Source: CAG-390 sp051867815
GTDB lineage: Bacteria > Bacillota > Clostridia > Oscillospirales > CAG-272
Length of the DNA stretch: 11,574 bases
Assembly (NCBI GenBank): GCA_051867815.1
Contig: JBJDZD010000068.1
Location: forward strand, 1-11,574
Direction of reading: 5' to 3'
Part shown: positions 5,421-11,574 of the stretch, one piece after another
Layout of the letters: each line of letters begins with the position of its first letter
Numbering within the stretch: position 1 is the stretch's first letter
Notes under the pieces: generated by a model
Told to the model about the DNA's origin: nothing
The model's input: the letters and a program-made list of their open reading frames with translations, nothing else
Database searches by the model: none
Program-made: the position numbers and the translations under genes

Positions 5421-5912
5421 ATGAAAGATCGGATCATTTACGAGTCGATAGCAAGCCTTCGGCGCGAGGGCTTGCGGTTTTCCGTTGACACCTTGGCCGA
5501 AAGGCTGAACGTTTCAAAGAAAACCGTTTATAAGTATTTTTCCAATAAAGAGGAGCTGGCATTTGCGCTCTATCAAAGATATTATGAAGAGCTGGAAGCA
5601 CGAGCGGTGCTGCTTGCGAAGGATGGTTCGGATTCCGCTCATTCGCAGCTGTTGCTTCTCTATTTTGATGCAAAGTCAATGACGAGCGGAGATATCTTCA
5701 ACAAATATAAGCTTAATGAGGCGGTGTACTCATACACTTGTGAACAAAATGACGATTTGTTGGCAATAATATTCTCGTCTTTGAATGGTGGCATTTCGAA
5801 CCGGGACAAAGAATCGCTCCGTACGATAATAAACGGGGCATTTGAGAAGCTCTGTAACGAAAAGAAAGCTCCCGAAGGAGTTATGGATTGGTTGGTGAAA
5901 TTATTATGGTAA
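5421..5912 (+). CDS. TetR-family transcriptional regulator
   Basis: A 163-residue protein, somewhat short for TetR regulators (usually 180-220). The N-terminal DNA-binding domain is typical: a first helix at about 3-15, then FSVDTLAERLNVSKKTVYKYF (20-40) with the helix-turn-helix and the hallmark YKYFSNKEEL that starts helix 4. The C-terminal half (60-163) is all-helical and should hold the dimer interface and ligand pocket; it shows no recognised subfamily. It overlaps the antiporter gene, so it most likely controls its own operon through the adjacent inverted repeat. The inducer is unknown. The ATG sits 14 nt from the AAAGGA motif, an unusually long spacing. Confidence 0.9.
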   Translation: MKDRIIYESIASLRREGLRFSVDTLAERLNVSKKTVYKYFSNKEELAFALYQRYYEELEARAVLLAKDGSDSAHSQLLLLYFDAKSMTSGDIFNKYKLNEAVYSYTCEQNDDLLAIIFSSLNGGISNRDKESLRTIINGAFEKLCNEKKAPEGVMDWLVKLLW

Positions 5913-7165
5913 TCGGATTGCTTCGCGTTTTTGCAATTATCTGCGTTGCTCTCATTTGCGGAAAGCTTGTTTCAAAGCTGAGGCTGCCCGCGATCCTCGG
6001 ATGGTTGATTGCCGGCATCGTGTTCGGTCCCTATCTTGCCGAGGTAGTTACTTTTGATATTACAAGCTCGGTATGGTATAAAATCCTTATTAAAGTATTT
6101 GAGTGCTTTGCCGGCGTGATGATCGGCCGGGAGATAGTATTCAAAAAAATCGCAAAATCGGGCAAGCAGATCATCGGAATTACTTTCGTTCAATCAATCG
6201 GCACGTTTTTGTTTGTCAGCGCCGTTTTTGCCGTTGTATTCCTCATAGCGGAAATTCCGGTTTATCTTGCGTTTGTGTTCGGCGGAATTGCACTTGCAAC
6301 TGCTCCTGCACCTGCATTATCCATAGTGAACGAATACCATACGAACGGTCCCGTCACAAAAACCCTGTTGCCGCTTGCGGCTATTGACGATGTTATCGGC
6401 GTCGTAGTGTTTTTTACGGTTATTTCAATAGTAAGCGGAACGCACGGAAGTGAAGGTGCTTCGCCGCTTTCCGTTGTCGGAATGGTACTGTTTCCGTTTA
6501 TAATCGGTATTATTTTCGGATATCTGGCCTCTCTTTTGATTAAAGCGGTGAAGAAAAGCGGCCTGCGCTTTTTAATTCTGGTTCTTTTCCTTTTGCTTTC
6601 CGCCGCAGGCGGATTTCTGACGGACTTTTATTTGTTCCGGGCCTTCACGGTAAATTATTTGCTGATGGGTATGGCGTTCAGCGCGACGGTCGTCAATCTC
6701 GTGCCCGAAAAAGACTTGGAGGGCGCGCTGAAGCTGTATGATCCGATCCTCAGCTTCTCGCTTGTGGTCGTTATCGTAAATCTCGGCATGCCGCTCGACT
6801 ATCGGCTGATTGCCGGCGCAGGCTTGTTTACGGTCGTTTATATTTTGTCGAGAGCCGTGGGAAAGATCGGAGGCGCGTTTGTCGGCGGAAAGCTGACCAA
6901 AGCCCACCCTGCCGTTACGAAATATCTCGGCTTTACCCTTTTGCCCCACTCGGGAGTTTCCTTGGTGTTTACGGGGATCGCAACGACCTCTCTCTCCGCC
7001 ATTGACCCGTCACTTGCAAGCATAGTTTCCGGAACGATAGTTGCGGCGGCGATCATTAATGAGATCATTGCGGTGATCATTGCCAAGTACGCATTCAAGC
7101 AAGCGGGGGAGATCGACCCGAAGCCCGATATTGGCGTAAAAGAGACCGGTGCTACGGAAGAATAA
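5906..7165 (+). CDS. CPA2-type cation:proton antiporter
   Basis: A 419-residue polytopic membrane protein with about 12-13 hydrophobic segments across its whole length, as in the Na_H_Exchanger (PF00999) family. LRLPAILGWLIAGIVFGP (26-42) is the typical first repeat of CPA2 members. The unwound-helix motif TAPAPA (132-137) and the ion-site aspartates D161-D162 in AAIDDVIG fit an H+-coupled Na+ or K+ exchanger, the DD pair being associated with electrogenic exchange. There is no C-terminal TrkA-N domain, unlike KefB/KefC. The ATG at 5906 overlaps the TetR stop by 7 bp. A TTG at 5888, with AAGGAG 7 nt upstream, is a real alternative start that would add six residues. Likely a pH or salt homeostasis function; the exact cation is unknown. 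Confidence 0.9.
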   Translation: MVIGLLRVFAIICVALICGKLVSKLRLPAILGWLIAGIVFGPYLAEVVTFDITSSVWYKILIKVFECFAGVMIGREIVFKKIAKSGKQIIGITFVQSIGTFLFVSAVFAVVFLIAEIPVYLAFVFGGIALATAPAPALSIVNEYHTNGPVTKTLLPLAAIDDVIGVVVFFTVISIVSGTHGSEGASPLSVVGMVLFPFIIGIIFGYLASLLIKAVKKSGLRFLILVLFLLLSAAGGFLTDFYLFRAFTVNYLLMGMAFSATVVNLVPEKDLEGALKLYDPILSFSLVVVIVNLGMPLDYRLIAGAGLFTVVYILSRAVGKIGGAFVGGKLTKAHPAVTKYLGFTLLPHSGVSLVFTGIATTSLSAIDPSLASIVSGTIVAAAIINEIIAVIIAKYAFKQAGEIDPKPDIGVKETGATEE

Positions 7166-7190
7166 TAGCTCTGCTTCAAAATTCAAGACC

Positions 7191-7219
7191 AAAGCCGACG
7201 GCAGCTTGCCGTCGGCTTT
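7191..7219. terminator. Shared hairpin terminator between convergent genes
   Basis: A perfect 13-bp GC-rich stem (7191-7203 with 7207-7219) with a 3-nt loop lies between the antiporter stop and the convergent beta-helix gene stop. U tails are short on both sides, so efficiency is uncertain, but position supports bidirectional use. Confidence 0.75.
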
Positions 7220-7224
7220 ACGTA

Positions 7225-8451
7225 CTATTTAATATAAGTGCTTTCAACGTCCTTGCCCGTTGTTGTCTTGTATTCCTCGAGCCGGGTGTAATTCTTGCCG
7301 CCGAAGCGGATAAGCAGGCGGTCGTTTGGCGTGTAGCGATTGTTTTTAAGGGTTATCTGCGCCTCTGCCTCGGGGGAAATGCGCGAGTAGATCGCGGCAC
7401 CTGCGGGCGCCGGGCCGAAGGTGTTGCCTTCTATGAGGAGCGAGCCGCCATCCGTGGCGTGATCAATACGCCAAAGGAAGATGTGATGTCCCATAGGCTC
7501 GGGATATATCTCGGAAAGGCGCACCTCGCCCTCGCCGAGCATGGCAAAGCCACAGCCGGCATTAAGGCAGATGTTATTTGTAAACTCCGAGTTCACCGTC
7601 ATCTTGTCGCGGTACTCAAAAGCCGCCATTCCATAGGTGTCAAAGACGTTGGCGCGGCAAATGAAGTTCTTGGCCGGCTCGGTGCGCTCGCCCGGTCCTT
7701 GATGCGTTACGCATGAATCGTATATGTTCTTGAAACAGCAGTTTTCGACGGTTATATTGTTTCCGTGCTCCCAAAACTCAACGGCATTGCCGAAACGAAC
7801 GTGAAGCTCGACACTCCAGGCACAGCCGCCGATGTTGAGAAAATCGCAGTTGCGGATGACGACATTGTCGCATGAGCCGTTAAGGCCGTGAACTCCGCAG
7901 TTCTTGAAGCAAAGACTGTCAAAGACATTGTCACCGCCTGCATAAGCGCAGGAGCGCGCTCCGTACGAGGCGACCTCTATCTTGGCGTAGACCCGGCCGG
8001 GATTGCCACGGGAGTAGAGAAGAAAGGTCTGGGGCGCTTCGTGCCTTCCGCTCGTGTAGCGGCTGTCCCAAAAGTCACCCTGCGCGCAAAGCTCCTCGCG
8101 CGACCATCGCAGGGTCGCCGTACATTCGTCGCCGTTGAAAATGATGTTTCCGACCTCGCCGTAAATGGGCACGGTGCAAAGCCAAACGTTCTCTTTATCG
8201 GTTTGCGCCCAGCAATCGGGGGAGCTGACATCCGTTGAGGGATCAAAGGAGGGCTTTGCGCCCTCGCCGTATGCGCCGTAGCGCACGCCGGGAACGGCTG
8301 TCAGGCGGTTTCGGTAGCGGTTACCGCACTTGAAAAGCAGGGTGTCCCCTGCCGCAAGTGGGAGAAGGGTATAGTCACGGACGGCGTTTTCGGGGCAAAG
8401 CCCATCTCCCGAAACCGTTCCTCCGATATTGTCAGCGTAATATGTTGCCAT
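7225..8451 (-). CDS. Parallel beta-helix repeat protein, pectate-lyase-like
   Basis: A 408-residue protein. The N-terminus (MATYYADNIGG, then a GDTLLFKCGNRYR segment) is typical of right-handed parallel beta-helix proteins that bind or cleave polysaccharides. The central part (about 174-345) has repeated rungs of the kind NVVIRNCDFLNIGG, NITVENCCFKNIYDS, NFICRANVFDTYG, SEFTNNICLNAGCG and LLIEGNTFGPAP, with the usual N and C ladder residues. No catalytic lysine/arginine set could be recognised, so lyase or hydrolase activity is unproven. There is no signal peptide, unlike most secreted members. ATG 8449-8451 was chosen because GGAGG lies 5 nt upstream; an earlier in-frame ATG 12 nt upstream overlaps that site. 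It is a single gene with its own promoter, next to the oxidoreductase gene. Confidence 0.85.
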   Translation of the reverse strand: MATYYADNIGGTVSGDGLCPENAVRDYTLLPLAAGDTLLFKCGNRYRNRLTAVPGVRYGAYGEGAKPSFDPSTDVSSPDCWAQTDKENVWLCTVPIYGEVGNIIFNGDECTATLRWSREELCAQGDFWDSRYTSGRHEAPQTFLLYSRGNPGRVYAKIEVASYGARSCAYAGGDNVFDSLCFKNCGVHGLNGSCDNVVIRNCDFLNIGGCAWSVELHVRFGNAVEFWEHGNNITVENCCFKNIYDSCVTHQGPGERTEPAKNFICRANVFDTYGMAAFEYRDKMTVNSEFTNNICLNAGCGFAMLGEGEVRLSEIYPEPMGHHIFLWRIDHATDGGSLLIEGNTFGPAPAGAAIYSRISPEAEAQITLKNNRYTPNDRLLIRFGGKNYTRLEEYKTTTGKDVESTYIK

Positions 8452-8479
8452 TTCGGCCTCCATGAGGTTTGATGAGATA

Positions 8480-8508
8480 ATTATATTACATTCCGCGTGT
8501 TTTGTCAA
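8480..8508 (-). promoter_or_regulatory. Consensus sigma-A promoter of the beta-helix gene
   Basis: On the minus strand, TTGACA (8503-8508), 17 bp, and TATAAT (8480-8485): a perfect match, about 30 bp before the start codon. Confidence 0.9.
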
Positions 8509-8519
8509 TGAAATATCGT

Positions 8520-8556
8520 AAAAATCCGCCCGTTTGGCTGAAACGGGCGGATTTTT
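8520..8556 (-). terminator. Intrinsic terminator of the oxidoreductase gene
   Basis: A perfect 16-bp stem (8520-8535 with 8541-8556), GC-rich core with A and T runs at its base, 5-nt loop. It lies 4 bp past the oxidoreductase stop and just upstream of the beta-helix promoter, so the two minus-strand genes are separate units. Confidence 0.9.
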
Positions 8557-8559
8557 CGA

Positions 8560-10377
8560 TTAATAAAGTTCAAAGTTGAAGATATGAGCGGTTGAACTGC
8601 CGTAGTCCTCGCACTTGGTCTCGCTGTAATACGTGGAGAGTGGAACAAGACGGACTGCCTTTGCGGTTATACCGAGGTCGTGCTTGACGAAGCGGCGGTG
8701 GTTGTCGGTGACCTCAAGAACGGTCTCCCATTCGCCGGATTCGTTTTGCGCCTCAATCTTGTAGTGCTTGATAAGGCAACCGGGGAAGCCGAAGGTGGTG
8801 TTATTGTGGCTTGCCGCATAAAAGAGAACCATGGAGGTGTGCTTACCGTCGGGGTTGCCCTCGGTGTACTCGCGGTCAAGATCGGAGTCGAAAACGAGAC
8901 GAACGCCGTTAATCTTGGTAGGCTCGTCGAAGGTGTAGGTTATTGCCTTGTTGGTTTTGCCGTAGTAGCCGTTGTCGTTGCCCCAGATGCGACGATCCAT
9001 TCCGTTGAGTATTGCGGAGCAATCGCCGTAATCGGCGGTGAGGGTGGCTTTTTTGGTAAGCTCGGATGGTTCGCGGCGGAAGCCGGGGAGGAAGCAGTCG
9101 TCGTCCATGAGGAGCTTCTGAATTTCCTTGATCTTACGGGCGCATGCCTCGCGAGGAGTAAGGTCATTTTCGGTTGCAACTGCCGCGGCAGTACCTACTG
9201 CCTGACCGATAACGCCTATGGTGCCCATTACGCGAGTGGTACTGAAGCCGATGTGGGACGCGCTGATGTTTCTGCCCGCGAACATGAGGTTTTCTATATT
9301 CTTGGAGTAGAGAGCGCGGAGTGGAATGGAGTACGGTTCGGAAAGACGGCGCTTCTGCAGGTGGTTGCCGCCCTTTGCGTTCATGTGGAAGCCGCCGGGG
9401 AGATGGTTGTCGATCTGCCAGCCGCCGTATGCAACGGTGTCCTCAAATCTGGGGCAATTTTCAACGTCGTGCTGAGTGATGATGTAATCGCCGACGTATC
9501 TGCGGCTCTCGCGCTTGCCGGGGAGAAAGCCGATCCACTCAAGCTCCCAATTTTCGGCACCGTGGTCGCCGTGGTTCTTGATGTGATCCCAAACGCCGAA
9601 GGCGATCTTGAGAAGCTCGTCGCGCACCTCCTCGGTGTCGTCGATGGAATTTTGCATGCCGCCAAGCTCTATCCAATAGAAATTGGTGTTCATCTGGTAG
9701 AGGTTGTGGGGCTTGTTGTTCATGGCGTCGTCATCGGGGAAACTGTAAGCCCATGCCGGTGGAGTATAGCTTACGGGGTGGTCGGTCTCGCGGCATTGGA
9801 TCATAAGACTCATGCCCATGGTGTGATTGTCCGCAACATCAAGGCCGAATTCCTCGCCGAACTCCGCCTTAGCCTCTCGGCCGACGCGATATTCCGCGCC
9901 CGTGAGGGGAGCGAGAATGCTGTCGCCTGAGCTGTCAACGAATATCTTTGCGTGAACCTCATGCCAGGTGTAGGTGGTCAGCTGGAAGCCCTTGACGAAC
10001 TCAATTCTGTCGCCGTTCATCTTGGCATCACAGCAAGCGCAGTTGAGCATGAGGTCGATATTCTCCTCAAAGCGGACAAGCTCGTAAAGGAGCGCGTCCC
10101 ACGTGGTGAAGTTGCGCTTGGGGTTGCGGTACATGTTTTCAAGCAGAAGTTCCTCCATGATACCCGTTTCCTGAAGATCGCGCACTCTGGTGCCTGCACC
10201 GGAGATCCACATTCTTATCTCGCTGGAGCAGTTTCCGCCGAGGACGGGCCTGTCCTGCATTAGTGCTACCTTTGCGCCGTGCCTTGCCGCGGAAATCGCG
10301 GTGAACATACCGCCGATGCCGCCGCCGATAACGCAGACGTCAACGTTGTGAACCTTAGTTTTAAGCATTTCGCTCAT
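8560..10377 (-). CDS. FAD-dependent oxidoreductase with C-terminal discoidin-like domain
   Basis: A 605-residue protein of the FAD_oxidored (PF12831) type. The dinucleotide-binding motif VIGGGIGG is at 16-23, followed by GGNCSSEIRMWI (48-59), VDSSGDSILAPLTGAEY (147-163) and the C-terminal FAD contact NLMFAGRNISASHIGFSTTRVMG. From about residue 430 a beta-rich region (TYTFDEPTKINGVRLVFDSD through LVPLSTYY) resembles a discoidin or F5/8 type C-like carbohydrate-binding fold. No signal peptide is present. The family oxidises small or sugar-like substrates in poorly studied ways; the substrate here is unknown. ATG 10377 was chosen over 10383 because AAGGAG lies 8 nt upstream of the former and only 2 nt from the latter. 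It is divergent from the AraC regulator, which likely controls it. Confidence 0.9.
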   Translation of the reverse strand: MSEMLKTKVHNVDVCVIGGGIGGMFTAISAARHGAKVALMQDRPVLGGNCSSEIRMWISGAGTRVRDLQETGIMEELLLENMYRNPKRNFTTWDALLYELVRFEENIDLMLNCACCDAKMNGDRIEFVKGFQLTTYTWHEVHAKIFVDSSGDSILAPLTGAEYRVGREAKAEFGEEFGLDVADNHTMGMSLMIQCRETDHPVSYTPPAWAYSFPDDDAMNNKPHNLYQMNTNFYWIELGGMQNSIDDTEEVRDELLKIAFGVWDHIKNHGDHGAENWELEWIGFLPGKRESRRYVGDYIITQHDVENCPRFEDTVAYGGWQIDNHLPGGFHMNAKGGNHLQKRRLSEPYSIPLRALYSKNIENLMFAGRNISASHIGFSTTRVMGTIGVIGQAVGTAAAVATENDLTPREACARKIKEIQKLLMDDDCFLPGFRREPSELTKKATLTADYGDCSAILNGMDRRIWGNDNGYYGKTNKAITYTFDEPTKINGVRLVFDSDLDREYTEGNPDGKHTSMVLFYAASHNNTTFGFPGCLIKHYKIEAQNESGEWETVLEVTDNHRRFVKHDLGITAKAVRLVPLSTYYSETKCEDYGSSTAHIFNFELY

Positions 10378-10417
10378 GGTCATCTCTCCTTGATTATAAC
10401 AAATATGATTTTACCTA

Positions 10418-10446
10418 TTGAAAAACACACACTTTTGGTGTATAAT
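10418..10446 (+). promoter_or_regulatory. Sigma-A promoter of the AraC gene
   Basis: TTGAAA (10418-10423), 17 bp, and TATAAT (10441-10446). The predicted start near 10453 leaves a leader of about 75 nt. Confidence 0.75.
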
Positions 10447-10447
10447 A

Positions 10448-10453
10448 ATTATA
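10448..10453 (-). promoter_or_regulatory. Candidate -10 box of the oxidoreductase promoter
   Basis: A TATAAT on the minus strand, one base from the opposed -10 box of the AraC gene. The -35 position (10471-10476, AGAATT) is poor, as expected of an activator-dependent promoter. Opposed polymerases could not bind here together. Confidence 0.5.
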
Positions 10454-10464
10454 ACACATCACAA

Positions 10465-10479
10465 AATAGAAATTCTATT
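10465..10479. repeat. Short palindrome in the divergent region
   Basis: AATAGAA and TTCTATT flank a single central A. It overlaps the -35 position of the oxidoreductase promoter and lies just downstream of the AraC start site. It could be a regulator site but is short and AT-rich. Confidence 0.35.
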
Positions 10480-10484
10480 ATGAT

Positions 10485-10514
10485 TGTGACATAAAAACAT
10501 TAAAATGTGACATA
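10485..10514 (+). promoter_or_regulatory. Direct repeats 21 bp apart, candidate AraC half-sites
   Basis: TGTGACATA occurs at 10485-10493 and 10506-10514, exactly two helical turns apart. Relative to the candidate oxidoreductase start (near 10441) they fall at about -44 and -65, the usual place for AraC-type activator sites. For the AraC gene they are downstream of the start, which could give self-repression. Confidence 0.55.
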
Positions 10515-10527
10515 TAAGAGGAAGCAA

Positions 10528-11421
10528 ATGAAATTACTGTCTCATTATGTGCAAAATCAAACGAATTCACAGACGCAGATCGTGAATTGGGTCAATAATT
10601 TGATCAACGTCCATCTGTTTTACTCCTTCAGAAGCACCTTTTACGACGTTGACACGTTTCCCTCAAGCCTGCATTATCACGATTATTACGAGGTCGTGAT
10701 TTTCGTTGAGGGCGAGATAAACTATGTGTGCGAATCGCGCATTTTTTCGCCGAAAAGGGGAGACGTCATAATTATTCCGCCGGGAAAATTCCATATGTCG
10801 AAGCTTAAGGGCGAAAGCACGCATTACACGCGCCATGTTTTTTATCTCTATCCGCAGGCTTTTGAAGGAGTGGGTGACGGTGCGCTGACAGCGATACTCG
10901 CGAGCGCAGCGGAGGGTCTGCATTTTTCACTTCCGGCGCACGAGGGAGAGGAGGAGCTGACGGCGGTTGCGGAAAAGCTTCGACGTGCGCTCAAAAAGAA
11001 CGACGACTCTCTTTCGCGCACGCTGGCGTTCGCCTACATCATTGAGATCTTTTGCTTTATCAACCGCAAGGACATCCGCCACAGCGGAGAGACCGAACAG
11101 CTCCCCGAAAACATCAACGCTCTCCGGCAGTATCTCGACGCCAATTTTACGGAGATAAATTCCGTCACCGAGGTTGCAGAGCAGTTCTTTTACAGCCGCG
11201 AGTATGTGTCAAGGCTGTTCAAAAAATACTACGATACCACGATACTTGACTATATCCACAAGCTCCGCATAGCAAAAAGCCAGAGCCTCATCGCCGAGGG
11301 TATGCCGATAATCGACGTGTGCTACGCCGTCGGCTTTTCCTCGCTGTCCACATTCATCCGTGCATTTAAGTCGATAACGGACATGACACCATCTCAGTAC
11401 AAAAAGCTGGCAAAAGAGTAA
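10528..11421 (+). CDS. AraC-family transcriptional regulator
   Basis: A 297-residue protein. The N-terminal cupin-like sensor (about 28-112) has LHYHDYYEVVIFVEGEI (48-64) and PKRGDVIIIPPGKFHM (75-90), the histidine and glycine pattern of the AraC arm-and-barrel domain that senses sugars. A helical linker (120-190) leads to the C-terminal double helix-turn-helix (about 195-296): NSVTEVAEQFFYSREYVSRLFKK is the first and MPIIDVCYAVGFSSLSTFIRAFKS the second, ending with the family-typical MTPSQYKK. ATG 10528 follows an AGAGGA ribosome binding site; a GTG 21 nt upstream lies in one of the direct repeats and is less likely. It is divergent from the oxidoreductase gene, its most probable target. Confidence 0.93.
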   Translation: MKLLSHYVQNQTNSQTQIVNWVNNLINVHLFYSFRSTFYDVDTFPSSLHYHDYYEVVIFVEGEINYVCESRIFSPKRGDVIIIPPGKFHMSKLKGESTHYTRHVFYLYPQAFEGVGDGALTAILASAAEGLHFSLPAHEGEEELTAVAEKLRRALKKNDDSLSRTLAFAYIIEIFCFINRKDIRHSGETEQLPENINALRQYLDANFTEINSVTEVAEQFFYSREYVSRLFKKYYDTTILDYIHKLRIAKSQSLIAEGMPIIDVCYAVGFSSLSTFIRAFKSITDMTPSQYKKLAKE

Positions 11422-11446
11422 AAGCGAAGCCGTGCGGCTCCGCTTT
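11421..11446. terminator. Bidirectional terminator between convergent genes
   Basis: An 11-bp stem with one mismatch (11421-11431 with 11436-11446) and a 4-nt loop. It overlaps both the last base of the AraC stop and the stop of the convergent minus-strand gene. Confidence 0.75.
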
Positions 11447-11574
11447 ATACGATTAATATATATGTGATTTTATAGAATCCCCAATAGCAGAGAGCCATTG
11501 CAAGCGGCGCGAGGAACGACCATGCAAAATAACGTAAATGCTTCTGTCTTTTTGCCGATGATCTGAACAGATAC
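11445..11574 (-). CDS. C-terminal end of a probable membrane protein
   Basis: An open frame from the right edge to TAA at 11445-11447, encoding 42 residues. A basic stretch (SSAKRQKHLR) is followed by a hydrophobic, aromatic segment (YFAWSFLAPLAMALCYWGFY) and a short tail, as in the last membrane helix of a transporter or other integral protein. The other two frames are interrupted or carry no such pattern. The family cannot be told from this fragment. Confidence 0.55.
   Translation of the reverse strand, partial: YLFRSSAKRQKHLRYFAWSFLAPLAMALCYWGFYKITYILIV

Noticed and set aside
5888..5905. TTG start for the antiporter
   Set aside because: Kept only as an alternative. It has a good AAGGAG upstream, but the in-frame ATG at 5906 has the commoner start codon and a GGTGA at proper spacing. 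The choice does not affect function.
8452..8463. Earlier ATG for the beta-helix protein
   Set aside because: That ATG overlaps the GGAGG that serves the ATG at 8449-8451 and has no site of its own.
8680..9930. 416-codon open frame on the plus strand
   Set aside because: It is fully antisense to the FAD oxidoreductase, whose motifs are unmistakable. Its composition (runs of V, A, G) is the usual mirror of a GC-biased gene.
10393..10398. TATAAT on the minus strand close to the oxidoreductase start
   Set aside because: Transcription from it would begin within the ribosome binding site, and there is no -35 box; the box at 10448-10453 is better placed.

Overview
The window looks like chromosomal DNA of a low-to-mid GC Gram-positive bacterium, most likely an uncultured gut or rumen member of the Clostridia. 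The grounds are strong GGAGG-type ribosome binding sites, near-consensus sigma-A promoters with 17-bp spacers (several with an extended -10, TGGTATAAT), U-tailed intrinsic terminators, a TTFFI-style leader riboswitch, and protein families typical of Clostridia. The assignment rests on style and family resemblance, not on a marker gene. The left 1.6 kb is visibly more AT-rich than the rest.

Left part (1-1640, mostly minus strand): a sigma-70-family (ECF-like) sigma factor overlaps by 4 bp the start of a partial gene that may be its anti-sigma partner. Upstream of it lies an XRE-type regulator gene broken by an apparent single-base deletion, with its own terminator. Next comes an orphan coding-like stretch of unknown family (1293-1550, plus strand) behind or overlapping a promoter-like sequence. 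Then a NUDIX hydrolase (minus) is transcribed divergently from an uncharacterised TIM-barrel-like protein with a WDEP motif and a CxCxxC cluster (plus).

Middle part (3660-7220, plus strand): a preQ1-I type riboswitch with an intrinsic terminator precedes a two-gene operon of a VUT/YhhQ-family queuosine-precursor transporter and a short-chain dehydrogenase/reductase that overlaps it by 4 bp. The logic is repression of precursor uptake when preQ1 is plentiful. A second operon follows, a TetR-family regulator overlapping a CPA2-type cation:proton antiporter. It is driven by a consensus promoter followed immediately by a perfect 11-bp inverted repeat, a good candidate for an autoregulatory operator.

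Right part (7225-11574): a parallel beta-helix (pectate-lyase-like) protein and a large FAD-dependent oxidoreductase with a C-terminal discoidin-like domain lie on the minus strand, each with its own terminator. An AraC-family regulator is divergent from the oxidoreductase. The 150-bp divergent region contains abutting opposed -10 boxes and two direct repeats exactly 21 bp apart, placed where an AraC activator would sit for the oxidoreductase promoter. This suggests a locally regulated carbohydrate-related function, but no substrate can be read from sequence. The window ends in the C-terminal tail of a membrane protein on the minus strand. I see no tRNA, rRNA, CRISPR array, IS element or prophage module.
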